From the NCBI RefSeq assembly GCF_025399795.1, contig NZ_JAODTZ010000060.1:1-50884 (forward strand): 50,884 nt of DNA, written 5' to 3'. The first letter of the stretch is position 1. Every line of letters begins with the position of its first letter. Origin of the DNA: Streptomyces rhizosphaerihabitans (GTDB lineage: Bacteria > Actinomycetota > Actinomycetes > Streptomycetales > Streptomycetaceae). A program made the translations under genes and the position numbers. Of this stretch, positions 41,720 to 50,884 are shown piece after piece. The notes beneath the pieces are model-generated. The model did not search any database. It had not been told where the DNA came from and was given only the letters and a program-made list of their open reading frames with translations.

Positions 41720-42508
41720 GTGCTCTCTCGCCTCACGCGCCCCAAGGCCGTCGCCGTCTGCGCTCTCCCCGTCGTGGCTCTGCTCGCCACGGCGGCGTTC
41801 GCGCCGCTGCCGTTCTCCCTGGCGCAGCCCGGCCTGACGGCGAACGTCCTCGGCGAGAACAAGGGCGACCCGGTGATCACGATCAGCGGCGCGCCCACCC
41901 GGGACACCAGCGGTCAGCTGCGGATGACGACGATCGAGGCCACCGGCCCGGACGCGACCGTCTCCCTCGGCGATGTGCTCAGCGGCTGGTTCGCCACGGA
42001 CAGGGCCGTGATGCCCCGTGACTCCGTCTACCCGGGCGGCGGCAGCGTCAAGGAGATCGAGCGGCACAACGCGAACGAGATGAAGCAGTCCCAGGACACC
42101 GCCACCGAGGCGGCACTCGGGTACCTGCACGAGAAGGGCGACGTGAAGGTCACGCTCAAGCTCGCCGACGTCGGCGGACCGAGCGCCGGACTGCTCTTCT
42201 CGCTCGGCATCATCGACAAGCTGGACGGCGACGGCAGCGGCGGCGACCTCACGGGCGGCCGTGTCGTCGCGGGTACCGGGACGATCGACGCGGACGGCAA
42301 GGTCGGCGCGGTCGGCGGCGTCTCCCTCAAGACGCAGGCGGCCCGCCGCGACGGTGCGACGGTGTTCCTGGTTCCGAAGGCGGAGTGCTCGGACGCGAAG
42401 TCGGAGCTGCCGAAGGGGCTCCGGCTGGTCCCGGTGACCACCCTTCAGGGCGCGGTGAACGCCCTGGTGGCCCTGGAGAAGGACAAGGGCTCGGTTCCGA
42501 GCTGCTAG
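41720..42508 (+). CDS. Secreted/membrane-anchored Lon-type (S16) serine protease
   Basis: A 262-residue protein with an N-terminal signal or anchor (AVAVCALPVVALLATAAFAPL, residues about 10-30) and a Lon proteolytic domain at about 120-255. The Ser-Lys dyad is intact: Ser155 in ADVGGPSAGLLFSLG and Lys204 in GAVGGVSLKTQAARRDGA. The region before it (about 40-115) replaces the PDZ domain found in longer YlbL-type relatives. It should cleave proteins on the outer side of the membrane. GTG 41720. Confidence 0.87.
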   Translation: MLSRLTRPKAVAVCALPVVALLATAAFAPLPFSLAQPGLTANVLGENKGDPVITISGAPTRDTSGQLRMTTIEATGPDATVSLGDVLSGWFATDRAVMPRDSVYPGGGSVKEIERHNANEMKQSQDTATEAALGYLHEKGDVKVTLKLADVGGPSAGLLFSLGIIDKLDGDGSGGDLTGGRVVAGTGTIDADGKVGAVGGVSLKTQAARRDGATVFLVPKAECSDAKSELPKGLRLVPVTTLQGAVNALVALEKDKGSVPSC

Positions 42509-42511
42509 CTG

Positions 42512-42697
42512 CTAGCAGGCGACGGCCGGCCGCGGCGCGGAGGCCAGCCGGAGGCCGACCTCCACGAGGGTCCAGCCGACGCGGGCGCGCAGCCGGCGGG
42601 GGTTCCTGGCCCCGGCCGTGAGCCGGTACGCGTCAGCCTCCGCACGCAGGTCGGCGGCGCGCACGTGCTGCAACTGGAGACGGGTGTCCGGATGCAT
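42512..42697 (-). CDS. Small conserved Streptomyces protein downstream of the ArsR gene
   Basis: A 61-residue basic protein, MHPDTRLQLQHVRAADLR.. then RNPRRLRARVGWTLVEVGLRLA. The HPDTxLQL start and the RxGWTLVEVGLRLA ending are familiar from small Streptomyces proteins encoded after ArsR-type regulators. Function unknown. GAGGT lies 7-8 bases before ATG 42697. It ends 3 bases from the convergent protease gene. Confidence 0.7.
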   Translation of the reverse strand: MHPDTRLQLQHVRAADLRAEADAYRLTAGARNPRRLRARVGWTLVEVGLRLASAPRPAVAC

Positions 42698-42842
42698 CGG
42701 AGTGACCTCTCTTCGGTGTGATCGAGTCGATGTGATCGTGCGAGGCGAGCCGGTGGTGCGGGTCGTGCGGGTTTGTCCGACTTGAGCGGGCAGGGCAGGC
42801 CGAGTGACCCGGCGGGCATGGCGCGGCCCTTGATCGAGCGGA

Positions 42843-43478
42843 TCAGTCGGAGGCCTGCGGGAACACGTGCGTGTGGAAACGCACCCGCTCCGCCTCGGGG
42901 TCGTCCTCGGGGCGCTCCACGGCGCAGTAGCTGTCGAGGAGGTCGTGCATCTTCTGGATGAGCTCACGGGACTGCGCCGGTGTCAGACGCATCGTGAAGT
43001 CGCTCATGTCGGTGGAGCGGGCCCACTTGTCGGACCAGTCGTCCCGGGTGCCCAGCCAGGTCGACAGTTCACGCGCGTGGGTGGTGGCGACCTCGTGCAG
43101 AAACATGTCGGCCGCCCCGCGCACCGCCGGGTCCGGGTCTTTGAGCAGGTCCTCGTCGAAGCCCAGGCCCTGGTGGACCGCCTGCCACCAGCGCTCCCGC
43201 CCCTTGCCCCGCTCCGGGGCGTCCTCGACGAAGCCGTGCGTGGCGAGCTGTCGCAGGTGGTAACTGGTCGCTCCGCTGGACTCGCCCAGCCGCTCGGCGA
43301 GCATCGACGCGGTGGCCGGCCCCCGCTGGCGCAGGCTGCTCAACAGCTCCATGCGCAGGGGATGGGCCACACCACGCAGGGAGCGGGCGTCGAGGCGCCG
43401 GTGCTGTGGGGGTTCCGGCGGCAGGGGTGGCTGCGGCGGGTGAGGGGGTTCCGGGGGAAGCGGGGGCTGCTCCGTCAT
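42843..43478 (-). CDS. ArsR-type winged-helix transcriptional regulator
   Basis: A 211-residue regulator. After a Pro-rich head (PPLPPEPPHPPQPP, residues 4-25) comes a winged helix (LDARSLRGVAHPLRMELLSSLRQRGPATASMLAERLGESSGATSYHLRQLATHGFV, about 28-85). A helical dimer/effector domain follows, ending LTPAQSRELIQKMHDLLDSY. No Cys metal site typical of metal-sensing ArsR proteins is seen, so the ligand is probably not a metal. ATG 43478 fits a leaderless transcript, because a -10 box sits 8 bases upstream. The 61-residue gene follows after 145 bases. Confidence 0.87.
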   Translation of the reverse strand: MTEQPPLPPEPPHPPQPPLPPEPPQHRRLDARSLRGVAHPLRMELLSSLRQRGPATASMLAERLGESSGATSYHLRQLATHGFVEDAPERGKGRERWWQAVHQGLGFDEDLLKDPDPAVRGAADMFLHEVATTHARELSTWLGTRDDWSDKWARSTDMSDFTMRLTPAQSRELIQKMHDLLDSYCAVERPEDDPEAERVRFHTHVFPQASD

Positions 43479-43485
43479 GCGTACA

Positions 43486-43529
43486 AAGATAGCGTTGCAA
43501 AGAACCCCTTGCAACGGTTTCTTTGCAAC
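43486..43529 (-). promoter_or_regulatory. Leaderless promoter with overlapping operator of the ArsR-type gene
   Basis: Minus-strand -35 TTGCAA (43514-43509), 17-base spacer and -10 TATCTT (43491-43486) place the start at or next to ATG 43478. Perfect 11-bp arms gttgcaaagaa (43494-43504) and ttctttgcaac (43519-43529) flank the -35, and TTGCAA occurs three times. Confidence 0.7.
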
Positions 43530-43680
43530 CACTTCTTTGGAGCGCGCCCACCGATCCGGCCCAGCCTGCCCCGGCCCCGTCCCGCCCGGCCCCGTCCCGT
43601 CGGCCCGGTCCAGCCCCCGTCCCGCCCGGCCCAGCCCGGCCCCGTCCCGCCCCGTGAACTCGCAAGCTCCGTAAGCCGGT

Positions 43681-44649
43681 TCAGTCCTGCTTGACGAAGC
43701 CCTCCTGTGTCATCCAGTCCAGGGCCACCTCGTGCGGGTCCTGGCCCTGGACGTCCACCTTCGCGTTCAGGTCCTGTGCCACCGTGTTGCCCAGCCTCTT
43801 CGTGACCGGCTCGATGACCTCGGCGATCTGCGGATACTTCTTCAGGGCCTTGGAGTTGATGACGGGCGCGGCGTTGTAGTTGGGGAAGAACTTCTTGTTG
43901 TCCTGCATCACCTCCAGGTTCATCGACTTGATGCGCCCGTCGGTGGTGAACACCTCCCCGTACGTACAACTCCCCTTCTGCACCTGGGTGTAGATGATCC
44001 CGGTGTCCATCTGCGTGATGTTCTTCGCCGGGATGTCCATCCCGTACGCCTTCTCCATGCCCGGCAGTCCGTCGGCCCGGTTGGCGAACTCGCTCTCCAC
44101 GCACAGGGTGACCGCGCTCGGGTCCGACTTCGACAGCGCGGCCACGTCCGACAGCGTCTTGGTGCCGTACTTCTTGAAGTCGGCCTGGTTCATGGCGAGC
44201 GCGTAGGTGTTGTTCAGGGCGGACGGCGGCAGCCAGGTGACCCCGTTCTTCGGGTCGGTGTCGTGCACGGCCTGCCACTGCTTCTGGGGGTCGGGGATCG
44301 GCTCGCTGTTGCCGAGGTAGGTGATCCACGCGGTGCCCGTGTACTCGTACATGGCGTCCGCGTCACCGTTCTTGATCGCCTCGCGCGCGCCGATCGACCC
44401 CTGGATGCCGGTGCGGTCGACCACCTTCGCGCCGGCCGCCTGGAAGGCGATGCCCATGATCGCGCCGAGGATCAGCTGCTCGGTGAACTCCTTGGACGCC
44501 ACCGTGAGGTCCGCGCCCTTGAGCGGTTCGTCCTGCCCGATGGTGCCGGGCTTGACGTTGTCGGTCATCGGGGAGCCGCTGGTCAGGCCGCACGCGGACG
44601 CCAGGACGAGGACCGCGGCGAGGGCCGCGGGGGCGCGGAGCCTGCTCAT
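43681..44649 (-). CDS. Glycine betaine/choline ABC transporter substrate-binding lipoprotein (OpuAC/ProX type)
   Basis: A 322-residue lipoprotein with lipobox LASAC (Cys about residue 20). OpuAC motifs: LTVASKEFTEQLILGAIMGIAFQAAG, NGDADAMYEYTGTAWITYLG (ligand-binding aromatic residues), and YGMDIPAKNITQMDTGIIYTQVQKGSCTYGEVFTTDGRI. It binds quaternary ammonium osmolytes outside the cell and delivers them to the two permeases encoded upstream. ATG 44649 overlaps the stop of the preceding permease gene (ATGA), so it is the last gene of a coupled four-gene operon. Confidence 0.9.
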   Translation of the reverse strand: MSRLRAPAALAAVLVLASACGLTSGSPMTDNVKPGTIGQDEPLKGADLTVASKEFTEQLILGAIMGIAFQAAGAKVVDRTGIQGSIGAREAIKNGDADAMYEYTGTAWITYLGNSEPIPDPQKQWQAVHDTDPKNGVTWLPPSALNNTYALAMNQADFKKYGTKTLSDVAALSKSDPSAVTLCVESEFANRADGLPGMEKAYGMDIPAKNITQMDTGIIYTQVQKGSCTYGEVFTTDGRIKSMNLEVMQDNKKFFPNYNAAPVINSKALKKYPQIAEVIEPVTKRLGNTVAQDLNAKVDVQGQDPHEVALDWMTQEGFVKQD

Positions 44650-45502
44650 GTCCCCACCTCCAGCCCGCGCGGCCTCAGCAGCAGTTCCGCCAGGGAGGCC
44701 AGCCAGTCGACAAGGAGCGCGAGCGCGACCGTGAGGATCGCGCCGAGAACCAGGACCGGCATGCGCTGGGTGGTGATGCCGGTGGTGATGAGGACGCCGA
44801 GCCCGCCGCCTCCGCCGAAGGTGGCGAGCGTCGCGGTGCCCACGTTCAGCACCAGCGCCGTACGGACGCCCGCGAGGATCAGCGGTACGGCCAGCGGCAG
44901 TTCGACCTGGCCGAGCACACCCAGCGGTGACATGCCGATGCCGCGCGCCGCCTCCAGCAGGGTCGGGTCGTTCGCCTTCAGACCGGCGATCGTGTTGGAC
45001 AGGACCGGCAGGATCGCGTAGATCGTGATGCCGATCAGGGCCGACTTCTCGCCGGTGCCGAGCCAGATCACGAGGAGGGCCAGCAGGCCGATCGCCGGGG
45101 TCGCCTGTCCCATGTTGGCGATCGTCATCGCGATCGGGGTCAGTTTCCGGAACGCCTTGCGGGTCAGCAGGATGCCCGAGGGGATCGCGATGATCAGCAC
45201 GAAGAACGTGGAGATCAGCGTCAACTGGATGTGCTGCCACAGGGCCTTGGACACCTGGCCGTTCGACAGGGCGTTCTTCGAGATCGCGTCGAGGTCCGCC
45301 TGCTGGAACCAGATCCAGGTGGCCAGCAGCAGGGCGATCAGCACGGCGGGCAGGAACGTCAGCTTCTGCCAGCTGATCCGGCGTCTCGGGGGAGTCGGTG
45401 GCGCTTCCCGCTCGCCCCGGCCGTCACCCTCGCTGTCGTCGCGGAAGGCGACCCCCTTGGCCTCGTGCTCGCCCTCGGGGCGACGGGCCGTGGGCGGCGT
45501 GC

Positions 45503-45506
<4 letters not shown>
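44646..45506 (-). CDS. Osmoprotectant ABC transporter permease (OpuAB/ProW type)
   Basis: A 286-residue permease. A 50-residue hydrophilic head (PTARRPEGEHEAKG..) precedes about six membrane segments. Family blocks: TLISTFFVLIIAIPSGILLTRKA, IANMGQATPAIGLLALLVIWLGTG, ILPVLSNTIAGLKANDPTLLEAARGIGMSPLGVLGQVELPLAVPLILAGVRTA (the EAA loop contacting the ATPase), then ATLATFGGGGGLG. GTG 45506 overlaps the ATPase stop (GTGA) and its own stop overlaps the lipoprotein start. Confidence 0.9.
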
Positions 45507-46847
<1,341 letters not shown>

Positions 46848-46855
<8 letters not shown>

Positions 46856-47495
46856 GGATCCCCCTCGGAATGGTCAGCCGGCCGAGCAGGACGTACGCCG
46901 CGTCGAACAGCAGCGCGAGGATGATGATCCCGACCGTGCCCGCGAGCACCTGGTTGAGCGCGTTCTTGCTGCCCAGCGAGCTGATGCCACGGAAGATCTC
47001 GTTGCCGAGGCCGGGCCCGGAGGCGTAGGCCGCGATGGCCGCGATGCCCATCAGCATCTGGGTGGAGATCCGGATGCCGGTCAGGATCGGCGGCCAGGCC
47101 AGCGGCAGTTCGACGCGCATCAGCCGGGCCGTCCGTGACATACCGATACCGGTGGCCGCGTCGACCAGCGACGGGTCGACCCCGCGCAGGCCGACGATCG
47201 AGTTGCGCACGATCGGCAGCAGCCCGTACAGCGTCAGGGCGATCACCGTCGGCGGGACGCCCAGCCCGACGATCGGGATCAGCAGACCGATCATGGCGAG
47301 TGAGGGAATGGTCAGAATGGCCGAGGTCGTCGTGGTGGCGAGGTTGCCCGCCCAGTCGCTGCGGTAGGTGACGACACCGATCACCACGCCGATGAGCGTC
47401 GCCACGACCATGCACTGGAAGACCGCGCTGGCGTGTTGATAGGCGTCCGTGAGCAGTTGCTCGTGGCGGCTGCTCAGGTACTCCCAGAAGTTCAC
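46848..47495 (-). CDS. Osmoprotectant ABC transporter permease (OpuAB/ProW type), first gene of operon
   Basis: A 215-residue permease with about five or six membrane segments: FQCMVVATLIGVVIGVVTYRS, TTSAILTIPSLAMIGLLIPIVGLG, LLPIVRNSIVGLRGVDPSLVDAATGIGMSRTARLMRVELPLAWPPILTGIR (EAA loop), and NQVLAGTVGIIILALLFDAAYVLLG. It pairs with the second permease to form a heterodimeric channel. GTG 47495; it begins 23 bases after the Lrp-type regulator gene on the same strand, so the regulator and transporter may share transcripts. Confidence 0.9.
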
Positions 47496-47518
47496 GCCAC
47501 GTCACCCCGCTCATCGGT

Positions 47519-47989
47519 TCAGTGTTCGGCCGCCGCCTGTTCCACGAGCGGGATGATCCGCAGTGGAACCGGGTTCTCCATGACGATCGCCGTGGACGCC
47601 CGGACGATGCCATCAAAACCGACAACACGGTCGATCACCCGCTGGAGATCGGCGTTCGAGCGGGCCACCAGCCGGCACAGCATGTCCCCGCCGCCGGTGG
47701 TCGTGTGCAGCTCAAGAACCTCGGGCACGGTCGCCAAGTGGGCGCGTACGTCGGGGCCTTGGCCCTGCCGGATCTGGAGCGTCGCGAACGCCGTGACCGG
47801 ATAGCCGAGCGCCGCGGGGTCGACCTGGGGACCGAAGCCCCGGATGACTCCGTTCGACTGAAGGCGGTCCAGCCGGGCCTGCACCGTTCCCCGCGCGACC
47901 CCGAGCCGCCGCGACATCTCCAGAACCCCGATGCGCGGCTCCTTCGCCAGCAGCACCAGCAGCCGCCCGTCCAGATGATCGATCGCCAT
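47519..47989 (-). CDS. Lrp/AsnC-family transcriptional regulator
   Basis: A 156-residue regulator: helix-turn-helix at about residues 5-55 (HLDGRLLVLLAKEPRIGVLEMSRRLGVARGTVQARLDRLQSNGVIRGF) and the RAM ligand domain at about 70-145 (YPVTAFATLQIRQGQGPDVRAHL; VLELHTTTGGGDMLCRLVARSNADLQRVIDRVVG). ATG 47989 has GGAGG 6 bases upstream; ATG 48010 and 48013 are longer options. It is divergent from hppD, so it probably controls tyrosine catabolism; I recall an Lrp-type activator of hppD in Streptomyces. It also lies directly before the osmoprotectant operon. Confidence 0.9.
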   Translation of the reverse strand: MAIDHLDGRLLVLLAKEPRIGVLEMSRRLGVARGTVQARLDRLQSNGVIRGFGPQVDPAALGYPVTAFATLQIRQGQGPDVRAHLATVPEVLELHTTTGGGDMLCRLVARSNADLQRVIDRVVGFDGIVRASTAIVMENPVPLRIIPLVEQAAAEH

Positions 47990-48045
47990 GCGGGCCTCCG
48001 AGATGGTCATCATGTACAGAAAGCCCGCTGTTCCGGGTCTTTCAC

Positions 48046-48083
48046 TGCACACATTGTTCAACCGACAGGCGAACTATTGCGCA
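48046..48083. promoter_or_regulatory. Dyad in the lrp-hppD divergent region
   Basis: tgcacacattgttc (48046-48059) and gaactattgcgca (48071-48083) form an imperfect inverted repeat with 11 bases between arms, 29 bases before hppD. The size and position suit an Lrp-type binding site. Confidence 0.5.
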
Positions 48084-48111
48084 CCTTGCGGAACGGAGGG
48101 AGCCTGCGGCC

Positions 48112-49257
48112 ATGACGCAGACCACACACCACACTCCCGACACCGCCCGGCAGGCCGATCCCTTCCCGGTCAAGGGAATGGACGCGGTCGTCTTCGCCGT
48201 CGGCAACGCCAAGCAGGCCGCGCACTACTACTCCACGGCCTTCGGCATGCGGCTCGTCGCGTACTCCGGACCGGAGAACGGCAGCCGCGAGACGGCGTCG
48301 TACGTCCTCGAGAACGGCTCGGCGCGCTTCGTGTTCACCTCGGTGATCAAGCCCGCCACCACCTGGGGCCACTTCCTGGCCGAACACGTGGCGGAGCACG
48401 GCGACGGCGTCGTCGACCTGGCCATCGAGGTCCCCGACGCGCGCGCCGCCCACGCGTACGCCGTCGAGCACGGCGCCCGCTCGATCGCCGAGCCGTACGA
48501 GATGAAGGACGAGAACGGCACGGTCGTCCTCGCCGTCATCGCCACGTACGGCAAGACCCGCCACACGCTCGTCGAGCGGACCGGCTACGACGGCCCCTAC
48601 CTGCCCGGGTACGTGGCCGCCGCCCCGATCGTCGAGCCCCCCGCCAAGCGCACCTTCCAGGCCATCGACCACTGCGTCGGCAACGTCGAGCTCGGCCGGA
48701 TGAACGACTGGGTCGGCTTCTACAACAAGGTCATGGGCTTCACGAACATGAAGGAGTTCGTGGGCGACGACATCGCGACCGAGTACAGCGCGCTGATGTC
48801 GAAGGTCGTCGCCGACGGCACGCTCAAGGTCAAGTTCCCGATCAACGAGCCCGCCATCGCCAAGAAGAAGTCCCAGATCGACGAGTACCTGGAGTTCTAC
48901 GGCGGCGCGGGCGTCCAGCACATCGCCCTGAACACGAACGACATCGTCGCGACCGTACGCACCATGCGCGCGGCCGGTGTCCAGTTCCTCGACACCCCCG
49001 ACTCGTACTACGACACGCTCGGCGAGTGGGCCGGCGACACCCGCGTCCCCGTCGACACCCTGCGCGAGCTGAAGATCCTCGTCGACCGCGACGAGGACGG
49101 CTATCTGCTCCAGATCTTCACCAAGCCGGTCCAGGACCGTCCGACCGTCTTCTTCGAGATGATCGAGCGGCACGGATCGATGGGCTTCGGCAAGGGCAAC
49201 TTCAAGGCCCTGTTCGAGGCGATCGAGCGCGAGCAGGAGAAGCGCGGCAACCTGTGA
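48112..49257 (+). CDS. hppD: 4-hydroxyphenylpyruvate dioxygenase
   Basis: A 381-residue Fe(II) enzyme that turns 4-hydroxyphenylpyruvate into homogentisate in tyrosine breakdown. The iron ligands fall at H187 (AIDHCVGNV), H270 (VQHIALNTND) and E349 (VFFEMIERHG), the same numbers I know for the S. avermitilis enzyme. The C-terminal gating helix is present (GFGKGNFKALFEAIEREQEKR), and the N-terminal vicinal-oxygen-chelate domain begins KGMDAVVFAVGNAKQAAHYYSTAFG. ATG 48112 has GGAGGG upstream. Divergent from the Lrp gene; an 18-bp terminator follows. Confidence 0.96.
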   Translation: MTQTTHHTPDTARQADPFPVKGMDAVVFAVGNAKQAAHYYSTAFGMRLVAYSGPENGSRETASYVLENGSARFVFTSVIKPATTWGHFLAEHVAEHGDGVVDLAIEVPDARAAHAYAVEHGARSIAEPYEMKDENGTVVLAVIATYGKTRHTLVERTGYDGPYLPGYVAAAPIVEPPAKRTFQAIDHCVGNVELGRMNDWVGFYNKVMGFTNMKEFVGDDIATEYSALMSKVVADGTLKVKFPINEPAIAKKKSQIDEYLEFYGGAGVQHIALNTNDIVATVRTMRAAGVQFLDTPDSYYDTLGEWAGDTRVPVDTLRELKILVDRDEDGYLLQIFTKPVQDRPTVFFEMIERHGSMGFGKGNFKALFEAIEREQEKRGNL

Positions 49258-49297
49258 ACCCGTAGAACGGGCAAGTTCTGAGGGCCGGTTGGGCCTT

Positions 49298-49338
49298 GTG
49301 TGTCCGGTGGACGCCCCGGCGGCGTCCACCGGACACAC
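49298..49338 (+). terminator. Perfect 18-bp terminator after hppD
   Basis: gtgtgtccggtggacgcc (49298-49315) pairs exactly with 49321-49338 around loop ccggc. Confidence 0.9.
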
Positions 49339-49404
49339 GCGTTCCCGGGGCTACCGACGCGCGTGCCCCAGGGGGTCGGCGACACACGTGCCCCTGGGGC
49401 CGGC

Positions 49405-49454
49405 GACCCGCCTGCTTCTGCGTCCACGGGACCCGCCTGCTTCTGCGTCCACGG
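49405..49454 (+). repeat. Exact 25-bp tandem repeat downstream of hppD
   Basis: Two adjacent identical units, 49405-49429 and 49430-49454, starting gacccgcctgcttctgcg. They fill most of the short gap between the hppD terminator and the TPR gene stop. Confidence 0.85.
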
Positions 49455-49491
49455 GACACGCGTGCTCCGGCGTTCACCGCGCCGCGGAAGG

Positions 49492-50884
49492 CTACGCGGC
49501 GGGAGCCGACGGTTGCCCCGGCGTGGTCGGCGGGACCACCGGGCCGGAAGAGCCGGACCCGGGCGACGACTCCGCCGCCCCGGGAGCCCCCGCCGCGCCC
49601 GTCGCCCCCGCCGATTCGCCGGACTCCTCGGACGGTCCGGACTCCTCGGACCCGTCCGACCCCCCCGACGCCGCCGGCGGACCCCCGGCCGGTGGCTCGC
49701 CCAGCGCGACCAGGGCCTCCTGGGCCGCGGGTACCAGCAACAGTGAGAAGTACGGGTTGATCCGCAACGCCTCGGCGAGATGCCGGCGGGCTGGACCGGA
49801 CAGCCCCAGATCCCGCTCGATCTGCCCCCGGTGATACGCGTACGACGCGCTGCGCACACCGCCCCCGTGCTCCGTGTCCGTGGCCCGCACGGCGAAGTCG
49901 AGCGCCGCCCTGTCGTCCCCGGCGCGATGCAGCGCCCAGCCCAGCGCGTCCGCCACCGCGATCCCGGGCTGCCGCTGCCACTCGGCGCGCAGCACCCGTA
50001 CCGCCGTCTGCGGATCGCCGTGGTCCGCCTCGAGAAGCCCGAGGACCGGCTCGTCGTCCACACCTTCGGCGCTCTCCCGCCGCACCAGTTCCCGCAGCAG
50101 GTCGTACTGCACGCGCGCGGCCCCGACGAGCCCCAGCTTCTCGTACAGCTCGCCCAGCTCCAGCGCGTAACGCGGCGCGGGCCGCTTGGCGAGCGCCGCC
50201 CGGTAGGCGCGCAGCGCCTCCGAATTGCGCCCGAGCGCCGCCAGCGCGCGCCCCTGCCCGGCCAGCGCGTCGTACGCGTCGGCGTCGGTGTTCACCGCGG
50301 CCCGGTAGTGGTCCAGGGACTCCTGGCGGTCACCGCGTTCCCACGCGAGATCTCCGGCCTGCTGGAGGAAGGCCGCCTGCTCGGAAGGGGTCGCCGCGCC
50401 CGCCGCCGCGTCCGAGATCGCCGCCGCGGCGTCCTCGCGCCGGCCGCGGTCCCGGTACACGCGCGCCGCGACCGCCCGTGCCGCCGGTCCGGAACGCAGG
50501 GCGAGCAGCTTGTCGAGGGCCTTGTCCACGGCCTTGTGGTCACCGAGCCCGGTGTACGCGTCGATGAGCGTCGGATACGTCGTCCACCGCTTCGGCGACA
50601 GCTTCACCGCCGCCTCGCCCCACTGCTTCGCGGTCCGGAAGTCACCCCGCGCGTCGGCGAGGGAGGCGAGCCCTTCCAACGCCGCCACATTGTCCTTCGG
50701 CCGCACGCTCAGCGAGGTGCGCAGCGCCTTCTCGGCCTTCGGGTAGTACACGGCCGCCGCCGTCCGCCGCGCCTGCTCCGTGTATGCGACGCCGAGCACC
50801 GCCCACGACACGTCGTCGCGCGGACGGGCTTGTACCCGGGCCTCGCGGTCGTCGATGAGCGCGGCGAGATCGGGCAGCGCCGCG
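49492..50884 (-). CDS. Tetratricopeptide-repeat protein (partial, continues past the window)
   Basis: The frame is open to the window edge (upstream reading ..LIDDREARVQARPRDDVSWAVLG), so the N-terminus is missing; 463 residues are visible. At least eight TPR-like helix pairs are seen, for example VAALEGLASLADARGDFRTA, YPTLIDAYTGLGDHKAVDKAL, YDALAGQGRALAALGRNSEALRAY, RYALELGELYEKLGLVGAARVQY and SYAYHRGQIERDLGLSGPARRHLAEALRINP. The last 70 residues are a disordered Gly/Ser/Glu/Pro tail (GGSDGSEESGPSEESGE). TPR arrays scaffold protein complexes; nothing shows the partner. Stop TAG 49494-49492. Confidence 0.85.
   Translation of the reverse strand, partial: AALPDLAALIDDREARVQARPRDDVSWAVLGVAYTEQARRTAAAVYYPKAEKALRTSLSVRPKDNVAALEGLASLADARGDFRTAKQWGEAAVKLSPKRWTTYPTLIDAYTGLGDHKAVDKALDKLLALRSGPAARAVAARVYRDRGRREDAAAAISDAAAGAATPSEQAAFLQQAGDLAWERGDRQESLDHYRAAVNTDADAYDALAGQGRALAALGRNSEALRAYRAALAKRPAPRYALELGELYEKLGLVGAARVQYDLLRELVRRESAEGVDDEPVLGLLEADHGDPQTAVRVLRAEWQRQPGIAVADALGWALHRAGDDRAALDFAVRATDTEHGGGVRSASYAYHRGQIERDLGLSGPARRHLAEALRINPYFSLLLVPAAQEALVALGEPPAGGPPAASGGSDGSEESGPSEESGESAGATGAAGAPGAAESSPGSGSSGPVVPPTTPGQPSAPAA

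Overview
The window is chromosomal DNA from a Streptomyces. It is very GC-rich with strong third-position GC, uses many GTG starts and one TTG start, and its gene neighbourhoods match the S. coelicolor core chromosome as I remember it (narK-nnaR, sigU-rsuA, a HelD-type ATPase, malic enzyme, hupA, murA and yqgE on the left; a glycine-betaine/choline ABC system, an Lrp regulator and hppD on the right). Family names come from motifs read by eye; no database was searched.

Layout. 1-4526: end of an unidentified gene, then a one-strand cluster that looks like a small type VII (ESX/WXG100-like) secretion module with a helical WXG-like protein, a 452-aa putative secreted or membrane effector and three uncharacterised partners. 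4534-6222: an ECF sigma factor with an NTF2-like C-terminal domain, divergent from a free NTF2-like gene. 6516-9173: nitrate transporter NarK and the HemD-like regulator NnaR, separated by a perfect 16-bp hairpin. 9537-14175: CGNR zinc-finger regulator, SigU/RsuA pair and a HelD-type RNA polymerase-recycling ATPase. 14309-14520: a likely independent small RNA gene with its own promoter, folded body and terminator. 14680-19652: malic enzyme, HU, murA (with a 65-bp copy of its 3' end beyond its stop), yqgE and a DUF3039 gene.

20001-22588: a DasR-like operator, the decayed remains of a MalG-type sugar ABC permease, and an intact cytoplasmic GH20 beta-N-acetylhexosaminidase; this looks like a GlcNAc/chitooligosaccharide uptake operon that lost its transporter. 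22869-27725: a translationally coupled four-gene xanthine dehydrogenase-family operon whose Mo subunit lacks the usual active-site Glu. 28057-30826: a double SUKH-4 protein and a secreted PA14/fibronectin-III protein. 30918-35704: a degenerate island inserted at tRNA-Cys, flanked by a 41-bp repeat of the tRNA 3' half, with an endonuclease VII-type gene, small membrane proteins, a DUF6082-like gene and a complete IS5-family element sitting exactly in a stop codon. No integrase is visible.

36086-40134: MFS exporter, an RHH/Doc toxin-antitoxin pair and a DEAD/DEAH-type helicase. 40750-42508: IclR regulator and a secreted Lon-type (S16) protease. 42512-43529: an ArsR-type regulator with a probable leaderless promoter and a TTGCAA-based operator. 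43681-47495: four-gene osmoprotectant ABC operon. 47519-49257: divergent Lrp regulator and hppD (tyrosine catabolism). The window ends inside a TPR gene.

The items most worth follow-up are the small RNA locus at 14.3-14.5 kb, the DasR-box/pseudogene/hexosaminidase arrangement, the tRNA-Cys island with its stop-codon IS, and the murA 3'-end duplication.
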